Shown here piece after piece: positions 59,591-64,000 of a stretch of DNA of 64,000 nucleotides. The position numbers and the translations under genes were made by a program. The DNA is from Andrena cerasifolii (taxonomy: Eukaryota; Arthropoda; Insecta; Hymenoptera; Andrenidae): NCBI RefSeq assembly GCF_050908995.1, contig NC_135119.1:18877001-18941000 (forward strand), in the 5' to 3' direction. Within the stretch, counting starts at the first letter, position 1. Every line of letters starts with the position of its first letter. The notes beneath the pieces are model-generated. The model did not search any database. It saw only the letters and a program-made list of their open reading frames with translations, and had not been told where the DNA came from.

Positions 59591-62500
59591 TCAGAGATTC
59601 TCTTCGTCAACGTCCTCGTCCTCTGAGCTGCCGTAGTTCTCGCCGCTGTCCTGCCGGTCGACGGCCACGAAAAGCGCCATGAAACCCTTGTTCGATATTG
59701 TGTCGTCGGTTCTGAATCGCACTAGAAGCGCCTCGTTCATCGAGATGAAGTCGGTCGTGTTCTAGAGGATAATTGAATGCGGTGTTAAATTGGAGAGAGT
59801 GGTGGTGGGACGGGGTGTCCAAAGAGGGTTCTAATCGCGCTCTTCGTTGAAAATAATTTATGTAACTTTTGTAGTTGTATTTGTAGTTGAAATACTGATT
59901 TAGGACTTTCCTCAGATTTCTACTACTTACAAGGGAACACATCGAACCCGCTCTCGCAGATTTTGACGAGACTCTGCAGACTTGCAGAGTAGTGAAAAAT
60001 ATTTGACACGTACTTTTTGTTAGCGGCAATCGCCCAGCTGGGAGGGGTGAAAAGAGCTCCTAATGTTGGGAGTCGAAAACATATTTTTTGAAATTTTCTA
60101 AAAACTGAACAGGGGTTGAATTAGTATTTAAAAAACTCACACTTTAAAAGAACAAATTTTGTCTAATGATTCTCGAGATATTCCAGAAAATATGTTTTCG
60201 ACCCCCAACTTTAGGGGCTCTTTTCACCCCTTCACCACGAACGATTGCAAGTTGTTACGATACAAGTAGTAATTTACATTCTATATTCCGCGTGCCATCG
60301 ATAATCAATTCGATGATGCGAAAGTAGATAATGAAAATTGAAAGTGCACTTACGCTATTTCCACAATACCGTCCGTACGGAGGTCCCGATGTGTCCAAGC
60401 CGGAGTAGACTTCGACAAAGTCATAGTTGCATTCGCTCTCCGACTCGAGTTGGAACATGAGGAAGGTCAGATGCACATTTTTGCCGGGTGGTGCCTCGAT
60501 CGACCAATCGCAGTCCGTCCTGTGGTCGTAATTGTGATAGCCATACTTCGCGTGCGAGTACAAATGCTTCACTTCGTCCGTTGCAATCAGGTGGCCGCCA
60601 CAAGCTGCGGAACATAATTGCCTGAGAGAAATTCCGCTGGCCGCTGTGCATTATCTAACTGAATCTAGCATTTCATATTTCCCAGTGATTAACACCGTGA
60701 AATTAACACCTTTAGAATTTATTGCGAATTAAGGGTAGCGCATGGGGTGGTCTGCATGCGACTCTGATGGCCAAACGAGATTTTACCGAGGATTTTACTA
60801 AGATTTTACTTCGCCCTGAAGGCGAGATGAAAGTGGAAGTATACGAACCTATATTGTAACAAAGATCTATTAAAAATATAATAAGTAATTTTTCTAATAA
60901 CGTCGAGAATATAATATTTGAAGAACAAGGGGCGCGTGTAGAGTATTATTTAAATTTCCTTTGTAACTGACAGTTTCCGAGATTAAATCAGCGGTTTCAT
61001 TTTGAATAATTATTAAATATAGGCTGAATCATTTGTGCAGTTATATATTTTGAAATCAACAATTTTCTTTCTATTTATGTTTGAAAGTTCAATCTTCTTA
61101 CCTGTACTATGAGTTGCAAGGAAGCCTTTCCTTTGGACGGAGGCGTCGCTTTTAAACACCATGTACATTTGATTTCCAGTCGCGAGGATGGGATGAGGTT
61201 CTTTAGTGCCACAGAATTTGCCAAGGATATGGCTGTCCGGGGAATCACCGTCGTAAATGGCAATATGATCGTAAGCGCATTCTTGATGGGATTCCATCTC
61301 GAAGACTTTGAACACCTGGGAAATGACCAAGTTATTTACGATTCGAAATTTATTCACGTGTATACTATCGAGAGCTCTATCACGAGAGCTAAATAATTGA
61401 GTAGGTAGGGTGGATGTACCGTTTCTGGTCATTGCACTGTTTTAGGCCATGTGCATAATTATCTTATTTTTAAATTGCTTGCAGATCATTATTATGTGGA
61501 GAATTTCATATCACATATACTTTGTTTAGTATACCGCCAGAAATATAAGGTTACATTTATTGCTTACACAGGAAACTATTATATTTTTTAAGAAGTCGCC
61601 GAAACTGGTACAATACCTTAAGGGGACCTTCCGGTCTAGAGCCCAACAAAGTAGGTGATATTTAGGAATTAATTAAAGGAAAACTACTATGTATAATTTA
61701 ATGGGACTTTTTGCATTGTATTAAGGATGTCCTAAGCTACAGAAATATATTTTTTGTTTTATAATTAATCAATGCAGACGGCACTGGAGCGTCGTTAAAG
61801 TCAAGGCGTCAAAAAATTGATTCAAATCGAGGGGACCTGTATCTACAAAAGTTATTATCCAATTCGACTGAAACTTTTTTTTATTTTGAAGAATATACTT
61901 CTGGCTAGGGGAGAAACCAGAAAAAATTACAAAAATGACATTTTTTTAGGAAATAACGACACTTGAAGTTTGAAATCACTTTTTCCCTATAGTTTTCATC
62001 CTTTCAACGCCTTTGAAAATTACAAATTTTCAATTTTTTGTATTTTTTCTAGTATTCCCCCTAGCCAGAAGTATATTCTTCAAAATAAAAAAAGTTTCAG
62101 TCGAATCCGATAATAACTTTTGGAAATACTGGTCCCACCGTTTTGAGAACACTGTTTCGAGAAAAACGCGTTTAAAGTTTTACGTAAGTGCCGAGTGGCC
62201 GGGGGTTACCCATGTACTTGCCGCTACCCAAATGCCTATAACTTCGGGAATTTTAAGAATTTCAGTAAATCCTTTTAAACGCGCATTCCTAAAAGGTTGA
62301 ACATTCGAAAAATGAAATAAAAAAAAAATCGACTTTTAGACCGGAACCTCCCCTTAAAGTGGCCACAAATGGTGCATCTACCCTATGTAACGTTAGAATT
62401 AGCGACTGAAAAAGAAGCGTACTAGGTCCAGAGATATTCTAATAATCTTCTTTAATAATTATCAGGGATTACTAACCAATTTGATGCGGTGTCCAGGCTT

Positions 62501-63458
62501 GGTGACAAAGTGCCAAACGCAATCCTTGAGGCCAGGGTAATAATCGGGGTAGTTCGGTGACGTGATGGTGCCCATAGGCGCGGCGATTTCGTACTTGCAG
62601 CCACCCTCTTTGCAATCGTGTCCATTTTCATGGAGCGTGAAACCGTTGTGACATGAACATTGATAAGAGCCTATTGTGTTCCTGCACTCGTGTTGGCAGC
62701 CACCGTTATTGTTCGCGCATTCGTCCATGTCCGTAAAGAAAACCGCTGCGAAGCCTGTTTTCTGAATACTGTAACACGGGAGGAAGGAAACGTGAATATA
62801 AACTACCAGAATAAAAGAAAGAGTTCTTAGTCCTCCTCGAGGTGACATCCTTTGAGAAATATTACGCGCCCGAACATCTGGAAGCTACTCTGCGATTCGA
62901 TAGAAATACTTCGGTGTAGTTGAACAGATTACCTGTTATCAGACGTGAATGTGACTTTCATGAAGTTCCCCTCGGACGTAATTAGCGGCGGCACTCTCGA
63001 GCCACAGAAAATCCCGTGTTTCCTCAAAATGTCGTCTCCAAGCTTGCTGCTCACTTCGACAGAGTCGTATTCACACTCCTGCTGCCGGGCATTGTTTCCT
63101 TCCAGATCGAAGTGCGTGAAATTTAACGTGATGCGGTATTGCGGGGGGGCTATGATTTCCCAGACGCAGTCTTTATTTCCGGGGTAAGTTACCGGAAACG
63201 AGGGGCTCGTGATGGTTCCGTTGCTGTCTTCGAACACTCCCCCGCAGGCGTCTAATGTGAATTCACGCAAATTTTAATTGGCAGAGGTCGATCAAGAGTA
63301 GATACAAGGGGGAGGATGGTGCCCTGTTGATTTACCTTCGCAATGCTTCCCATCGGAATGTAATTCGTAGCCTGGTTTACAGGAGCACTCAAATCCACCT
63401 AAAGTGTTGATGCAATCGTGTTCGCAGCCGTGCTCGGTCAGAACACACTCGTCGAATT
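59591..63458 (-). CDS. tld: Tolloid/BMP1-type metalloprotease, C-terminal half (EGF1-CUB3-EGF2-CUB4-CUB5)
   Basis: Tolloid is a secreted astacin protease that cleaves Sog/Chordin and so frees BMP ligands. This 3' part has six exons: 63458-63336 (EGF1; DEC, then six cysteines, calcium-binding type), 63251-62933 (CUB3, opens ACGG, contains TITSPSFPVTYPG), 62768-62477 (EGF2, DECANNNGGC, and the start of CUB4), 61315-61102 (rest of CUB4, with CAYDHIAIYDGD), 60604-60354 (CUB5, with CNYDFVEVYSG) and 59761-59591 (end of CUB5 and an acidic tail, TGA). Every junction has GT-AG and compatible phase, giving 455 residues plus stop. The order EGF-CUB-EGF-CUB-CUB matches the C-terminus of tolloid, tolkin and BMP1. 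Signal peptide, propeptide, zinc protease domain, CUB1 and CUB2 must lie past base 64000. Tolloid versus tolkin cannot be separated from this part; the symbol is provisional. Confidence 0.95.
60021..60256. mobile_element. Foldback MITE in the last tolloid intron
   Basis: GGGGTGAAAAGAGCTCCTAA and TTAGGGGCTCTTTTCACCCC pair, followed by GTCGAAAACATATTTT and its inverse; outer GCAATCG and CGATTGC also pair. It lies between the exons 59761 and 60354. Confidence 0.75.
61622..62353. mobile_element. TTAA-flanked foldback MITE in a tolloid intron
   Basis: TTAA (61618-61621), GGGGACCTTCCGGTC ... GACCGGAACCTCCCC, TTAA (62354-62357). Inner arms of about 100 bases (61838-61940 against 62025-62125) share GAAGAATATACTTCTGGCTA and its inverse. 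It lies between the exons 61315 and 62477. Confidence 0.88.
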
Positions 63459-63556
63459 CTGAAATGTTTAGTAAAACAATTTTAATTTTTGCTTCTGCTC
63501 TAAGTAATTGATACGCGGTTTACTAAGTGGTAGGTATGTGGAGGGAGTTCCCTTAA

Positions 63557-64000
63557 GGGGTCAGTCCACTGTGACGGTTTGAAAAATTAAGCTCTTTTTA
63601 CAAATTTTTTTCTCCGTAGATACAACATATAATGCAATAAATCTGTTTGGTATTTATTAAGCTATTCTTATATTATACAAAAAAAAATTAAAATAGTTTT
63701 TTTTAATTTGTTATAAAATTTTAAACGCGATTATCTCAAAGCAATATTTTTTCGACTGGTGCAGGTGATAGCAAAATAACTATTTGACCAATCAGTCTGC
63801 AATTTTTACACGTTATTCAGCATATCAGTGGCTATGACCGGGACTACAAAAACCTTCTTTGATTAAAGATTTCATACTTTTTACGAGGCAAAGTGATTGA
63901 AAAATTCACTGTATTTCGACAGTTAAATTTCAAACCTCCGCCATTTTGCTAATTTTTTATCAGTAAAAATAATCCTGGTTCCGGCGATAACCACACTCAT
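63557..64000. mobile_element. Left part of a TTAA-GGGG element, runs off the window
   Basis: TTAA (63553-63556) then GGGGTCAGTCCACTGTGACG and AT-rich sequence to the edge. The opposite end would lie past base 64000. It sits in the intron upstream of EGF1 of tolloid. Confidence 0.5.

Overview
The window is nuclear DNA of a metazoan, most likely an insect. It has split genes with GT-AG introns, an alpha-tubulin with an ATG-only first coding exon, a tolloid/BMP1-type protease gene, and an AT-rich background broken by CpG-rich islands. A hymenopteran is my guess from base composition and intron sizes; the sequence does not prove it.

Only three genes are recognised with confidence, all on the minus strand in the right-hand quarter. 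From left to right they are: part of a spectrin-repeat protein (four exons, 47864-48801); a complete 450-residue alpha-tubulin gene (51813-53731, with TATA box and poly(A) signal); and the 3' half of a tolloid gene (59591-63458: EGF1-CUB3-EGF2-CUB4-CUB5). The protease domain, CUB1 and CUB2 of tolloid lie beyond base 64000. Several weaker exon candidates are listed with low confidence: 3195-3461 (-), 5667-5930 (+), 18171-18329 (+), 49003-49129 (-) and 49592-49676 (-).

The left three quarters is a gene desert filled with small non-autonomous DNA transposons, many of them long foldbacks. (a) TTAA-flanked, piggyBac-like elements: 1-696, 11876-12144, 20819-21528, 24358-24719, 29510-30229, 42918-43197, 51556-51668, 57785-58119, 61622-62353 and 63557 to the edge. 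(b) hAT-type elements with 8-bp target duplications: 7586-8392, 9938-10738, 27211-27738, 33073-34144, 37017-37919 and 55739-55957; 4298-5104 is probable. (c) TA-flanked Tc1/mariner- or pogo-type elements: 6000-6528 and 44169-44453. (d) A foldback at 13420-14740 carrying two halves of one transposon gene on opposite strands. (e) Two inverted copies of a Helitron-like dispersed repeat at 34404-34600 and 56120-56345. A 17-bp minisatellite (4338-4900) and a 40-bp palindromic tandem repeat (37690-37900) lie inside two of the hAT-type elements.

No rRNA, tRNA, CRISPR or bacterial gene was seen. All boundaries were read by eye from target duplications and inverted termini or from splice consensus and phase. 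No alignment or database search was run.
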